This document shows positions 46,131 to 55,177 of a stretch of 64,000 nt of DNA, piece by piece. Position 1 is the first letter of the stretch, and the number at the start of each line of letters is the position of its first letter. The notes under the pieces are model-generated. The model was not told the DNA's origin, made no database searches, and worked only from the letters and a program-made list of their open reading frames with translations. The DNA is taken from assembly GCA_942492835.1 (NCBI GenBank), contig OW818645.1:1860001-1924000 (forward strand). Direction: 5' to 3'. This DNA comes from GWB2-37-7 sp942492835 (lineage in GTDB: Bacteria > Bacillota > Clostridia > Lutisporales > Lutisporaceae). A program made the translations under genes and the position numbers.

Positions 46131-48035
46131 GTCGAGTAGGCGAAACCTTGCAATTTCAACTCCTCACAGAACCGTGCTTGCACTATTAATGCACACGGCT
46201 CTTCACTCCATCCTTTACATTATGTAGCTACTTCCTGCACCTAATTCAAATATGTTTACATATACTTTTGCTCTTGGTAATGGATATTTCTTTAGGAATA
46301 GAACATACTTGTTCCAATTGAAGCTTTTCTTTTGGCTCCTACGATTCAGCCACTTGTAGATTAAGCTTCTGCATTCATCTATGAAGTTCCCTACTGCTCT
46401 ACGATTATCTGTTATTCCATAGTAGTTACAGTGTCCTTGTATTTTCGCTTTCACTGTTTTCATAAATGCTTTTGTCGGCATTGTCCTATTCTTTTTCATC
46501 CATTCTTTACACCTAATCAAACTTGCTCTATATTTCTTCTTGCTTGTTTTCCTTTTTACTCTCTTACTTCCATTCTTGTCTCTTCCAACATAGTGTGTAA
46601 ATCCAAGAAAGTCAAAGGAATTCCCGCCTTTATCTTCATCATCCTTGTCTATATCTTCGTCCTTGTTTAGTTTGATGATTCTAGTTTTCTCCTCTGCCAC
46701 CTCAAGGTTAAACCTTTCTAACCTTTTTATGAACTCTCTGTAGAATTTTTCTGCATCTTCTTTATATTGAAAACAGAATGCACTATCATCTGCATATCTT
46801 ACCATATATGCCTTGCCTTCACTGTATTTCTTTACTATCTTCTCAAACCATAGGTCTATTACATAGTGTAGATATATGTTTGCTAAAATTGGTGATACAA
46901 CTCCTCCCTGTGGGGTTCCTTGTGGTGTATCATATTTTATTCCTGCTTCCATTATCCCTGCTTTTAGCATTCGTGTTATTAGCCTGTATAAGTTCTTATC
47001 TTCTATCCTGTATTCTATGAATTTCATCATCCATTCATGGTCTACATTATCAAAGAATCCTCTGATATCAGTATCTACTATATATCTTATTTCTTCCTTG
47101 TTTACAATCTTATCTAATAGTTTGATTGCATCATGACATCCTCTGTTTGGTCTGAATCCAAATGAACATTCCATAAAGTCTTGTTCATAGATAGCATTTA
47201 AAATCTTAGCTACAGCTGACTGTACCAGTTTGTCTTCATATGCAGGTATTCCTAGCGCTCTTTTCTTATTTGTTCCTGCTTTAGGAATGTATACTCGTCT
47301 AGCTGGCTGTGGCTTATATGCTTGTCTCTTCATTCTTGCTATTAAGTCTTCTATATTTTCTTCCAGATTTTCGCTATACATTTCCCTAGTTACTTCATCT
47401 GCTCCCGTTGCTCTTTTGTCGCTCATTTCTTGATGGCATTGCATAAGTGTCTCTTTGTTTATTAGGTGTGTTAATGATGTAAATCTCTCTTTAGGCTTAG
47501 TCTTCGCTACTTCTGCTATCCTTTCCAGTTTCGTTTCCATCTGTTCCCTCCCTCTGCGTGAAGCATTTGTTTCTCTTTGAGGTTGATGTTGTGTTACCGC
47601 CTTCCCTCCATAGGCATTACCCTACTTCTACAGTACTATGCATTAATCCGACTCCCTGATGCATTGGACTTCCTTACTTTGTTATTGCTTGGTCTAGTCC
47701 TACTCCCTCTGTGTGAAGAGCTTTCAGGGTCTCTCAAGTTGACTGTATCATATCAATGTATAGCATGCGATGGTCACCGACCCCGGGGAAGCCTGTATAT
47801 TCTCGCTTAGCGAATATACAGATATTGTTTTCTACTCAGGCAACAGTATTAACCTTCCCGATATGTATTTCGAGGCTCAATCCCTTCAACTTTACGCTTA
47901 CCGCCTACTACCTAACTGTCTACGCTTAACATCATAAGTTACCCGATGATGTTCAAGACTCGCTATGAGTGGTTTGCTAGACCTTTCTCAGTGGGCATTC
48001 CACCCACTATATGATACGCCCTTATCTTGACGCAC
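46131..48035 (-). mobile_element. Full-length group II intron (about 1.9 kb)
   Basis: The 5' end GTGCGTCAAGATAAGGGCGT (48035) fits the GUGYG rule. Domain V is seen at about 46160-46205 (GAGCCGTGTGCATTAATAG, loop, GCACGGTTC), and domain VI runs to CTACTCGAC at 46131. The reverse transcriptase gene lies in domain IV. The boundaries are supported by joining the exons: TTTGTGCCAGGCA plus CCGAAGTTATACAG gives nearly the intact sequence found at 41322-41351 (minus strand ATATGTGTCGGGCAACGTAG). The IEP lacks an HNH endonuclease, as in group IIC-like introns that insert near hairpins. It looks complete and potentially mobile. Confidence 0.9.
46215..47540 (-). CDS. ltrA: Group II intron reverse transcriptase/maturase
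   Basis: 441 residues. Reverse transcriptase blocks are clear: FGFRPNRGCHDAI, VDTDIRGFFDNVDHEWM, GTPQGGVVSPILANIYLHY and the catalytic YADD in MVRYADDSAF. The maturase domain follows (KAKIQGHCNYYGI, WLNRRS). The protein ends without a DNA-binding/HNH endonuclease extension, so second-strand cleavage would not be self-performed. It supports splicing and retrotransposition of the host intron and could act in trans on the ORF-less copy at 31640-31835. The start is preceded by GGGAGGGAACAG. Confidence 0.97.
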   Translation of the reverse strand: METKLERIAEVAKTKPKERFTSLTHLINKETLMQCHQEMSDKRATGADEVTREMYSENLEENIEDLIARMKRQAYKPQPARRVYIPKAGTNKKRALGIPAYEDKLVQSAVAKILNAIYEQDFMECSFGFRPNRGCHDAIKLLDKIVNKEEIRYIVDTDIRGFFDNVDHEWMMKFIEYRIEDKNLYRLITRMLKAGIMEAGIKYDTPQGTPQGGVVSPILANIYLHYVIDLWFEKIVKKYSEGKAYMVRYADDSAFCFQYKEDAEKFYREFIKRLERFNLEVAEEKTRIIKLNKDEDIDKDDEDKGGNSFDFLGFTHYVGRDKNGSKRVKRKTSKKKYRASLIRCKEWMKKNRTMPTKAFMKTVKAKIQGHCNYYGITDNRRAVGNFIDECRSLIYKWLNRRSQKKSFNWNKYVLFLKKYPLPRAKVYVNIFELGAGSSYIM

Positions 48036-48133
48036 TGCCTGGCACAAATGGCATTTTTCAGATGGTCAGAGTAATAAATAAATTAAGATAAATAATATAC
48101 ATTTTAAGTTATTATTGGTATTAATATTAATTA

Positions 48134-48162
48134 TTTACAATTGGTAATTGTTGTGATATAGT
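48134..48162 (+). promoter_or_regulatory. Promoter with palindromic spacer for the secreted protein gene
   Basis: TTTACA, 17 bases, TATAGT. The spacer carries the inverted repeat ACAATT-GGT-AATTGT overlapping the -35, which could be an operator. The start codon lies about 62 bases downstream of the -10. Confidence 0.55.
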
Positions 48163-48224
48163 TAATTTGCAGCTGCAGAGAAACAAAACAATAATTAAAA
48201 AACAATTTTAAGGGGGACATACTT

Positions 48225-49130
48225 TTGAAAAAAGCAAGACTTTCACTTTTTGTAGTTCTAATATTAGCATTAACATTAATAATGCCTTATGCGGATAATA
48301 CAATACCAGCCAATAGTACAACATCTGATTCTCAACTACAGCAGAGACTAGACCAGATGGAAAAAGAAATTAGCGCAATTGAGAATTCAGAACTTTCAAA
48401 AGCACAAAGAGAAATCGAGAATATTAAAAATCAAGGTAAACTAACAGAAAACAACAAAAAAGATATTGAAAGTAAATATAATAAAATTATAAAGAGTGAA
48501 ACAGATAAAATTCTAAAAAAGAATGGTTTTGATAAGGTATCTGCTGATGAAGATATCAGTTCAAATCAGTATACTTCATCAAATGATATAACATTGACTG
48601 ATAGTCTATACTATGATAGCGTAAATAATCTTTATCGATTTACTGGAGATTGGTGTTTTTCTTCTTATGACTCTATGATGGATATAGAGGATTTTGCAGG
48701 TGTCAGAATGACAAATTCAACCGGATACTATATTTATAGTAGTTATGCTAAGACTTTTAATCAATTTGGCACCGAAACTGGCTATGTAGATAATCAGGGA
48801 ATACACTCACCTAGTAATTCATACATTACTAAAAGGTTTCAAGATTCTGTTGGCACATGCTATAATGTAATTGATGCTGATATTGATGCAGGTGATATGC
48901 ACATATGGCAAGCATATTCAGGCAGGATTACTCAGTATATCAAAAAAACAACAGGTGGAATAAATCAAATATTCCTTGATTATGCACATAATTATAAATC
49001 ATGGATATTGGCAGGGGGTGCCCAAATTTCCAATGTAGGATTTACTGGAGTAAATTGTCAGTTGGTTGTAACTTATAATGCTGTTAGTGGTAACTGGCAA
49101 AGATGTAGTGGTGGAGAAACAATTCAATAA
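48225..49130 (+). CDS. Secreted protein with coiled-coil segment, family unknown
   Basis: 301 residues. A signal peptide covers 1-24 (LFVVLILALTLIMPYA). Residues ~35-105 are charged and helical with a heptad pattern (LQQRLDQMEKEISAIENSEL, SKYNKIIKSETDKILKK). The C-terminal ~190 residues are Tyr/Gly/Asn-rich and beta-like with two or three cysteines (GDWCFSSYD, VGTCYNV, NCQLVV). No family was recognised; Clostridia and Bacilli encode many small secreted proteins of this shape. The start codon is TTG with AGGGGGA ten bases upstream. It stands alone between the intron and a strong terminator. Confidence 0.8.
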   Translation: MKKARLSLFVVLILALTLIMPYADNTIPANSTTSDSQLQQRLDQMEKEISAIENSELSKAQREIENIKNQGKLTENNKKDIESKYNKIIKSETDKILKKNGFDKVSADEDISSNQYTSSNDITLTDSLYYDSVNNLYRFTGDWCFSSYDSMMDIEDFAGVRMTNSTGYYIYSSYAKTFNQFGTETGYVDNQGIHSPSNSYITKRFQDSVGTCYNVIDADIDAGDMHIWQAYSGRITQYIKKTTGGINQIFLDYAHNYKSWILAGGAQISNVGFTGVNCQLVVTYNAVSGNWQRCSGGETIQ

Positions 49131-49134
49131 AAAA

Positions 49135-49164
49135 GACGCTGCTAAATAGTATTTAGCAGCGTTT
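49135..49164 (+). terminator. Terminator of the secreted protein gene
   Basis: A stem ACGCTGCTAAATA / TATTTAGCAGCGT with a very short loop followed by TTTTGATTAGTTTTTT, five bases past the stop codon. Confidence 0.9.
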
Positions 49165-49244
49165 TGATTAGTTTTTTATAATAGTCTATACATACAATCA
49201 TAGATTTCCGCTATATTTTGAAATATTATAGGAGGAGTATGAAC

Positions 49245-49418
49245 ATGAAGATTAATACTCAATTTCTAACTGTATCTTTAACATTATCAATATTACTATT
49301 TTTCTTTGTAGGTGCAATATTGAAAACATATCAACCATTAACTGATTTCTTCTTATGTGCTATATTTGTACAACTAATTTTGAAAAACATTAACTTTGAT
49401 AATTATAAATCAAGTTAA
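49245..49418 (+). CDS. Small membrane protein, 57 residues
   Basis: Two hydrophobic segments (FLTVSLTLSILLFFFVGAIL and LTDFFLCAIFVQLILKNI) joined by a short loop. The ribosome binding site is AGGAGG, nine bases before ATG 49245; ATG 49239 is too close, and the frame continues upstream to 49218. Family unknown. The good site and membrane pattern make a real gene likely. Confidence 0.55.
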   Translation: MKINTQFLTVSLTLSILLFFFVGAILKTYQPLTDFFLCAIFVQLILKNINFDNYKSS

Positions 49419-49574
49419 TTTGTATAAGAGAGAATTAAACAAGATAGTAAATTGAGTTCGCTAAAATATTTATTACTTCACATGCAACTAATAATAGATA
49501 TGAAAATGGTGTAAATGACCAGATTCACAAACCAGAGTATTTCTCTATGTTAGCAATTTGTTTGCAAACCATAT

Positions 49575-49606
49575 AAAAAAGCACTTACTTTTAAAGTAAG
49601 TGCTTT
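49575..49606 (-). terminator. Terminator behind tRNA-Ser
   Basis: A stem AAAGCACTTAC / GTAAGTGCTTT with a seven-base loop, then six T residues on the minus strand. It begins 16 bases past the tRNA 3' end. Confidence 0.85.
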
Positions 49607-49622
49607 ATAAATTCAGTATATA

Positions 49623-49713
49623 TGGCGGAGAGAGAGGGATTCGAACCCTCGGAACCTTTAACAGCTCACACGATTTCCAGTCGTGCGCCTTCAACCAGCT
49701 CAGCCATCTCTCC
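49623..49713 (-). tRNA. tRNA-Ser (anticodon GGA)
   Basis: A 91-base class II tRNA with encoded CCA. The acceptor stem GGAGAGA/TCTCTCC, D-arm GGCTGAGCTGG, anticodon loop CTGGAAA (GGA), a long variable arm and the T-loop GGTTCGAATCC are all visible. Confidence 0.97.
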
Positions 49714-49884
49714 ATTAATTAGAATGTTTAACTCGTACTTATGTATTATACTAGATACTTCACAATTTATCAACAGGAATTTTATTGACATAGAAATTTT
49801 TATTGTTAATTAAAACAAAATATATAAAATATTCGTATTATATGATAATGTTAAATTATATAACTATTTGAAAGGAAATACATT

Positions 49885-51036
49885 ATGAAGCTACAGCTCG
49901 ATAAAGGACTTTTGAAATACTGTTTCTATATTATCTTAACCGCTACAGCACTATATATACTGTATGCTGTGATTGGAAATATTGGAGCGATATTAATAAC
50001 AATTTTTGCAATATTAAAAAGAATATTTTCAATATTGTCGCCATTTATTATTGCTCTGTTTATAGCTTATCTGCTGTATCCAATAGCAAAATGGCTGGAA
50101 ACAAAGCTAATGAACAAAACAAAGCTTAGCAATAAACTTAAACGTACACTTAGTGTACTACTTACATATTTACTTATAGTGGGGATTTTCATATTTTTCA
50201 TATATAGCACATATGTGATGATTGGTGGACAGCTCACAAATAATCTCAAAGTAAATAATATGATAGATTCTATCATAAAATACAGTGAAAAATACAACGA
50301 CTTATTCCAAACAGCTCAATCCAAGCTAGAAGCAAGCGGATTGTCCGAGGATGTTAAACAACAGTTTAAAAATTTAATTGAGCGGACAAATGGACTTATT
50401 GGTTCTGCTATAAATGGAAGCTTTAACTGGATAAAAAGATTAGGCAGCAATCTGATGAATGTGCTACTTGGCATAATTATATCCTTCTATCTCTTAAAGG
50501 ATATAGAGTATTTCAAGAAGTTAACAAACACTGTTTTTGACACCTTATTCAAACCAAAAGCAAATAAAAATACAAAATTGTTTCTCCTAGACGTTAATAA
50601 TGTGATTTCTAAATTTATAAGAGGTCAGCTATTAGATGGGATCATAGTAGGTATATTAAGTTCTATAGGCTTGTGGGCGATAGGTTTGGACTTTTCTGTA
50701 CTTATTGGTATGACTGCGGGTATAGCAAACATTATACCTTATTTCGGTCCAGTAATTGGATGTATACCTGCAATAATAGTCGGACTGCTTAGCGGGGTGC
50801 CCATCAAAGCGCTGTTTGCAATAATAGTATTTGTAGTAGTTCAACAGCTTGATAGCATGATAATTGCCCCTAAGATAGTGGGAGAAAGTGTGGGATTACA
50901 TCCCGTGTTTGTAATTCTGTCTATAATTATAGGTGGTGCATACTTCGGGCTGCTGGGAATGTTTCTGGCAGTACCAGCAGCAGGAATAATAAAGCTGCTT
51001 TTAATGCGTTGGAGACAATGGAATATGAATAAATGA
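49885..51036 (+). CDS. AI-2E family transporter (PerM/YtvI-like)
   Basis: 383 residues with eight membrane segments in the family pattern: paired helices at the N-terminus (~10-35 and 45-70), one at ~85-105, a long soluble helical loop (~110-185), and the C-terminal block. Signature stretches include IISFYLLKDIEYFKK, FIRGQLLDGIIVGILSSIGL, FGPVIGCIPAIIVGLLSG, and GGAYFGLLGMFLAVPAAGII. Members of the family export AI-2-like or other small solutes or act as Na+/H+ antiporters; the substrate is not predictable. The start follows GAAAGGAAATACATT. It is monocistronic and ends at a shared terminator. Confidence 0.92.
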   Translation: MKLQLDKGLLKYCFYIILTATALYILYAVIGNIGAILITIFAILKRIFSILSPFIIALFIAYLLYPIAKWLETKLMNKTKLSNKLKRTLSVLLTYLLIVGIFIFFIYSTYVMIGGQLTNNLKVNNMIDSIIKYSEKYNDLFQTAQSKLEASGLSEDVKQQFKNLIERTNGLIGSAINGSFNWIKRLGSNLMNVLLGIIISFYLLKDIEYFKKLTNTVFDTLFKPKANKNTKLFLLDVNNVISKFIRGQLLDGIIVGILSSIGLWAIGLDFSVLIGMTAGIANIIPYFGPVIGCIPAIIVGLLSGVPIKALFAIIVFVVVQQLDSMIIAPKIVGESVGLHPVFVILSIIIGGAYFGLLGMFLAVPAAGIIKLLLMRWRQWNMNK

Positions 51037-51040
51037 TACA

Positions 51041-51078
51041 AATAACAAAGGGAAGCAATATCGCTTCCCTTTGTTATT
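51041..51078. terminator. Bidirectional terminator between the AI-2E transporter and oppF
   Basis: A perfect 16-base stem AATAACAAAGGGAAGC / GCTTCCCTTTGTTATT with a six-base loop. It lies between two convergent genes and serves both strands. Confidence 0.9.
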
Positions 51079-51079
51079 T

Positions 51080-52039
51080 CTAAATTATATGGCAAGCAAC
51101 GAAATGATCTGGAGCTACTTCTCTAAACTCTGGCATTTCTTGACTGCATATATCTTTTGCGTATCTGCATCTAGCCTTAAATCTACATCCTGGTGGTGGA
51201 TTTATTGGACTAGGTACATCCCCTTCAAGTAGAATTCTCTTTCTTGACTTTTCTATTTTAGGATCAGCAATCGGAATTGCTGACATCAACGCTTGTGTAT
51301 ATGGATGCAATGGATTCTTATATAGTTCAACACTAGATGTCATTTCTACCATTGTTCCAAGATACATAACACCAACTCTGTCTGATATGTGCTTTACCAT
51401 GCTTAAATCATGGGCTATAAACAGATATGTCAGACCTAAGTCTCTTTGTAGCTTTATCAACAGATTTACTACTTGAGCTTGTATTGAAACGTCTAAAGCA
51501 GAAATAGGCTCGTCACATACTATGAACTGTGGTTCAATTGCTAATGACCTTGCTACACCTATTCTTTGTCTTTGTCCGCCGCTAAACTCGTGTGGGAATC
51601 TGCTTGCATGCTCTTTATTCAAACCAACTGTTTCTAGAACATTATATATTCTTTCTGTTCTTTCTTTACCAGTGTACAGGTTATGAATATCTATTCCTTC
51701 TCCTACTATATCACCTACTGTCATTCTTGGATCCAGTGATGCATATGGGTCTTGGAATATCATTTGTGCTTTCTTTGTAAAATCCTTTTTCTCTGCTTTA
51801 TTTAGCTTATGGACATTATTACCATTATATATTACTTCCCCGCCTGTAGCTTCATAAAGTCTTATAATTGTTCTTCCTGTTGTTGACTTTCCACAGCCTG
51901 ATTCTCCAACAAGACCTAGTGTCTCGCCTTCCTTTATAGCAAAGCTTATGTTGTCAACAGCTTTTAGAATTGCGCCGCCACCTACTGTGAAATATTTCTT
52001 TAGATTTTTTACTTCTATTAAAGTTTTCTTTTCCGCCAT
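51080..52039 (-). CDS. oppF: Oligopeptide ABC transporter ATP-binding protein
   Basis: 319 residues. Walker A GESGCGKST, Q-loop FQDPYASLDPRMTVGDI, ABC signature HEFSGGQRQRIG, Walker B FIVCDEPISALDV and the switch His (FIAHDLS) are complete. The C-terminal oligopeptide-transport extension with CRFKARCRYAKDIC carries the cysteines typical of OppD/OppF. It pairs with OppD to power peptide import through OppBC. Its ATG overlaps the OppD stop by one base. It is the last gene of the operon. Confidence 0.95.
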   Translation of the reverse strand: MAEKKTLIEVKNLKKYFTVGGGAILKAVDNISFAIKEGETLGLVGESGCGKSTTGRTIIRLYEATGGEVIYNGNNVHKLNKAEKKDFTKKAQMIFQDPYASLDPRMTVGDIVGEGIDIHNLYTGKERTERIYNVLETVGLNKEHASRFPHEFSGGQRQRIGVARSLAIEPQFIVCDEPISALDVSIQAQVVNLLIKLQRDLGLTYLFIAHDLSMVKHISDRVGVMYLGTMVEMTSSVELYKNPLHPYTQALMSAIPIADPKIEKSRKRILLEGDVPSPINPPPGCRFKARCRYAKDICSQEMPEFREVAPDHFVACHII

Positions 52040-53061
52040 TATCTTGTACCTCCTATACCTACAGGTCTTTCAACCTTTGGTGCAAGTGGGTGCTGCAAGA
52101 AACATGATACACTGTGTCCATTCTCTAACATGGTTTCTTCTGGTTGCTGCTTATAGCAGACTTCCATAGCATATGCACATCTAGCTGCAAATGCACAGCC
52201 TACAGGAGGACAGAACAAGTCTGGAGGAGTACCTATTATCGGAATAAGTTCTTCCTTATTTTCTGCATCAAGTCTTGGTACTGATTTTAATAGTCCCCAT
52301 GTGTATGGGTGCTTAGGATTATAGAATACATCATCTGATACTCCGCTCTCAACAACCTTACCTGCATACATAACTATTATTCTTTCTGCCATGCCTGCAA
52401 CAACTCCAAGGTCGTGAGTTATTAATATGATAGATGTATCTAACTTACTTTTTAATTCTTTCATCAAATCAAGAATTTGTGCTTGTATTGTAACGTCAAG
52501 AGCTGTTGTTGGTTCATCTGCGATTAACAGCTTTGGCTTGCATGATAGTGCTATTGCTATCATAGCTCTTTGTCTCATACCACCACTAAACTCGTGTGGA
52601 TATTGATTAACTCTTTTTTCTGGGTTAGGAATACCAACCGTCTTAAGCATTTCAATTGCATTCTCGTGAGCTTGCTTCTTTGAAAGATGTTGATGCTTTA
52701 TAAGTCCTTCAGCAATTTGCTTGCCAATGTGCATTGTAGGGTTTAGGGATGTCATTGGATCTTGGAATATCATACCCATTTCCGAACCCCTAACTGCTTC
52801 CATTTGCTTGTCACTGAATTTTGTTATATCTTTACCATTGAATATTATATTACCGCTTTTAAGTCTTCCTGGAGGCATAGGTACTAGCTTCATTATCGAT
52901 TGAGCTGTAACGCTCTTTCCGCAGCCAGACTCACCAACTATGGCGATTGCTTCTGCTTTGTTTAAATGAAAGCTTACTCCTCTAACGGCTTGAACTTCAC
53001 CGGCATATGTGTCAAATGATACATGTAAATCTTTGACTTCCAATAATTTTACTTTTTCCAT
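52039..53061 (-). CDS. oppD: Oligopeptide ABC transporter ATP-binding protein
   Basis: 340 residues. Walker A GESGCGKSVT, FQDPMTSLNPTMHIGKQ, signature HEFSGGMRQRAMIA, Walker B LLIADEPTTALDV, switch LITHDLGVVAG. The C-terminal GCAFAARCAYAMEVC cysteine motif is present. It follows oppC after 14 bases behind AGGGAGGTG. The second nucleotide-binding subunit of the Opp importer. Confidence 0.95.
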   Translation of the reverse strand: MEKVKLLEVKDLHVSFDTYAGEVQAVRGVSFHLNKAEAIAIVGESGCGKSVTAQSIMKLVPMPPGRLKSGNIIFNGKDITKFSDKQMEAVRGSEMGMIFQDPMTSLNPTMHIGKQIAEGLIKHQHLSKKQAHENAIEMLKTVGIPNPEKRVNQYPHEFSGGMRQRAMIAIALSCKPKLLIADEPTTALDVTIQAQILDLMKELKSKLDTSIILITHDLGVVAGMAERIIVMYAGKVVESGVSDDVFYNPKHPYTWGLLKSVPRLDAENKEELIPIIGTPPDLFCPPVGCAFAARCAYAMEVCYKQQPEETMLENGHSVSCFLQHPLAPKVERPVGIGGTR

Positions 53062-53075
53062 ACATACACACCTCC

Positions 53076-53990
53076 CTATTTTCTTAATTTTGGATCTAGT
53101 GCATCTCTTAATCCATCACCAAGTAATTGTAATGCTAGCATTGTTAAACTGATTAATATTGATGGTATAATCATTTGATATGGATATACCTGCATTGTTG
53201 CAATACCTGTGGCGGATAATTGTCCCCAGCTTGTTTTTGGAGCTTGGATACCTAATCCTATGAAGCTTAGGAATGCTTCTCCAAATATCGCACCTGGTAT
53301 AGCAAATGTTAATGATACTATAATTACTCCAAGTGTATTTGGTATTAAGTGTTTTATTATTAATCTTGAGGAGCTGGCGCCTAGTGTCTTTGCAGCCAAT
53401 ACAAACTCTTGCTCTTTAAGTGATAAAACTTGACCTCTTACAAGTCTCGCAAGTCCCAACCACCCAGTAATAACAAAAGCTAATATTATCGGCACTATTC
53501 CCGAGCCTAAGTATAGCATTATTAGTATTGTTAAGATCAGTCCTGGTATTGCTATAAGAACATCTATTGTTCTCATTATTAACATATCTAGTAAACCGCC
53601 GAAGAAGCCTGAAGCTCCACCGATTAAAGTACCAACAATACTATTTAGAACAGCAGTTATTACACCTATAAATAATGAAACTTTTGCACCTTCCCATACT
53701 CTTTCCCATAAATCTCTTCCAAGTCCATCAGTACCAAACCAATGTGTTGCATTTGGCCACTTATCCCCATTTGTAAGATCATTTGTATAATAATCAAAGG
53801 GTGACATCAGCGGACCTGCAAATGCCATAATAGCTAAGAGTATTAGGAATAATAATGAAAGCATAGCTATTTTATTCTTTTTAAGTCTTCTCCAAGCATC
53901 TTGCCAATAAGTCATACTTGGTCTTATAATCGCTTGAGATTTCTCCTCATCTATTCCTACATGTCTAAATTGTTCTCGTTTTAGCTCCAT
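53076..53990 (-). CDS. oppC: Oligopeptide ABC transporter permease
   Basis: 304 residues. The N-terminal cytoplasmic part contains the OppC_N region with WRRLKKNKIAMLSLLFLILL. Six membrane segments in total follow the OppC pattern, and the EAA loop facing the ATPases is seen in FVLAAKTLGASSSRLIIKHL. The periplasmic-type GTDGLGRDLWERV motif is typical of OppC/DppC. The start follows GGGGGAATAAG. Confidence 0.95.
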   Translation of the reverse strand: MELKREQFRHVGIDEEKSQAIIRPSMTYWQDAWRRLKKNKIAMLSLLFLILLAIMAFAGPLMSPFDYYTNDLTNGDKWPNATHWFGTDGLGRDLWERVWEGAKVSLFIGVITAVLNSIVGTLIGGASGFFGGLLDMLIMRTIDVLIAIPGLILTILIMLYLGSGIVPIILAFVITGWLGLARLVRGQVLSLKEQEFVLAAKTLGASSSRLIIKHLIPNTLGVIIVSLTFAIPGAIFGEAFLSFIGLGIQAPKTSWGQLSATGIATMQVYPYQMIIPSILISLTMLALQLLGDGLRDALDPKLRK

Positions 53991-54002
53991 CTTATTCCCC
54001 CC

Positions 54003-54920
54003 TTACTTATCTAATCTTATTCTTGGGTCAACCAATCCATATACTATATCAACAACAAAGTTCATTAATATTAAGAATGCACCAAAGAATATTGTTGTAC
54101 CCATGATCATCGGATAATCTAAGTTTTGCATTGATCTTACGAAGTATTGTCCAAGACCTGGAATAGCGAAAACTGATTCTACAACGAATCCACCAGTAAG
54201 TAAGCCTGCTACGGTTGGACCTAGAATTGTAACAATCGGCAGCAATGCGTTTCTTATTTGGTGTTTAACTGTAATCTGTATAGGTGATAACCCCTTTGCT
54301 TTTGCAGTTTTAATATAGTCTTGCCCAACAACCTCAAGCATACTTGTTCTCATATATCTTGCTAAACCAGCTAATGTACCAAGTCCTAAAGCAAATGCTG
54401 GCATAATTGTATGGGCAAATGTCGTATAGGTAGCAACCGGCAGCCACTGTAGCTTAACCCCGAAAAGCCACTGTATAAGCCCTGCTATAATAAAGTTAGG
54501 AACTGATATACCTATAACGGCTATAAATATACTAAATCTGTCCCACCCTTTGTCATGATTTAGAGCTGCGACTATACCAAGCGCAACACCTGCAACAGTA
54601 GCAAAAACTAGTGCTCTTAATCCAAGATTTGCAGATACTGGGAAGTTATTTGCGATAATTTCGTTTACACTACGAGCTCTATACCTTAATGAGTTTCCAA
54701 GATCTCCTTGAACCAAATGACCCATGTAGGTGATGTACTGTTTATATAACGGATCATCCAAGCCATAGTACTTCATCATGATAGCCCTGATTTCAGGAGT
54801 GATTTTCTCATTTAAGAATGGGTCACCAGGTACCAATCTTACAAGAAAGAAAGTTATTGTGATAAGTACCCAAATAGTTATAAGTGATATAAGAAGCCTT
54901 TTAAAAATATACTTTACCAA
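54003..54920 (-). CDS. oppB: Oligopeptide ABC transporter permease
   Basis: 305 residues, first gene of the operon. Family signs are the N-terminal helix (KRLLISLITIWVLITITFFL), VPGDPF, and the EAA loop YIKTAKAKGLSPIQITVKHQ. Six membrane helices. The start codon is TTG at 54920 behind AAGGGGGTAAAATAG. No oligopeptide-binding protein (oppA) is present upstream or downstream, so binding must be supplied by a gene elsewhere. The substrate, whether oligopeptides, dipeptides or nickel complexes, cannot be fixed without it. Confidence 0.95.
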   Translation of the reverse strand: MVKYIFKRLLISLITIWVLITITFFLVRLVPGDPFLNEKITPEIRAIMMKYYGLDDPLYKQYITYMGHLVQGDLGNSLRYRARSVNEIIANNFPVSANLGLRALVFATVAGVALGIVAALNHDKGWDRFSIFIAVIGISVPNFIIAGLIQWLFGVKLQWLPVATYTTFAHTIMPAFALGLGTLAGLARYMRTSMLEVVGQDYIKTAKAKGLSPIQITVKHQIRNALLPIVTILGPTVAGLLTGGFVVESVFAIPGLGQYFVRSMQNLDYPMIMGTTIFFGAFLILMNFVVDIVYGLVDPRIRLDK

Positions 54921-55103
54921 CTATTTTACCCCCTTTATTTTTGAATTTGAATATGTAGTAGATGTATCTTATAATGACAGTATATTCTGATATTATGAAT
55001 TTTCATTTAATTAAGTGTGGTATATATGTGGTAATTATAGTATATTTTGTTAACATATAGATATCGGCAATATAATATGCTTATGAAATGTTAAGTAAAA
55101 AAT

Positions 55104-55152
55104 AAAGAGTATAAAAGGGAAGCAATTTAATCGCTTCCTTTTATACTCTTTT
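55104..55152 (-). terminator. Terminator behind the Eis-like gene
   Basis: A long stem AAAGAGTATAAAAGG(G)AAGC / GCTTCCTTTTATACTCTTT with one bulged base and a short loop, 25 bases past the stop codon, then a T-rich tract on both strands. Confidence 0.85.
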
Positions 55153-55177
55153 AATGAAGTTAACACAGAATTATTTT

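Noticed and set aside
47577..47810. 77-codon plus-strand frame beside ltrA
   Set aside because: Lies in the structured RNA part of the group II intron, antisense to it.
49622..49813. Frame beginning MAEREGFEPSEPL on the plus strand
   Set aside because: It is the reverse complement of tRNA-Ser; this peptide is a well-known false gene call over tRNA-Ser genes.
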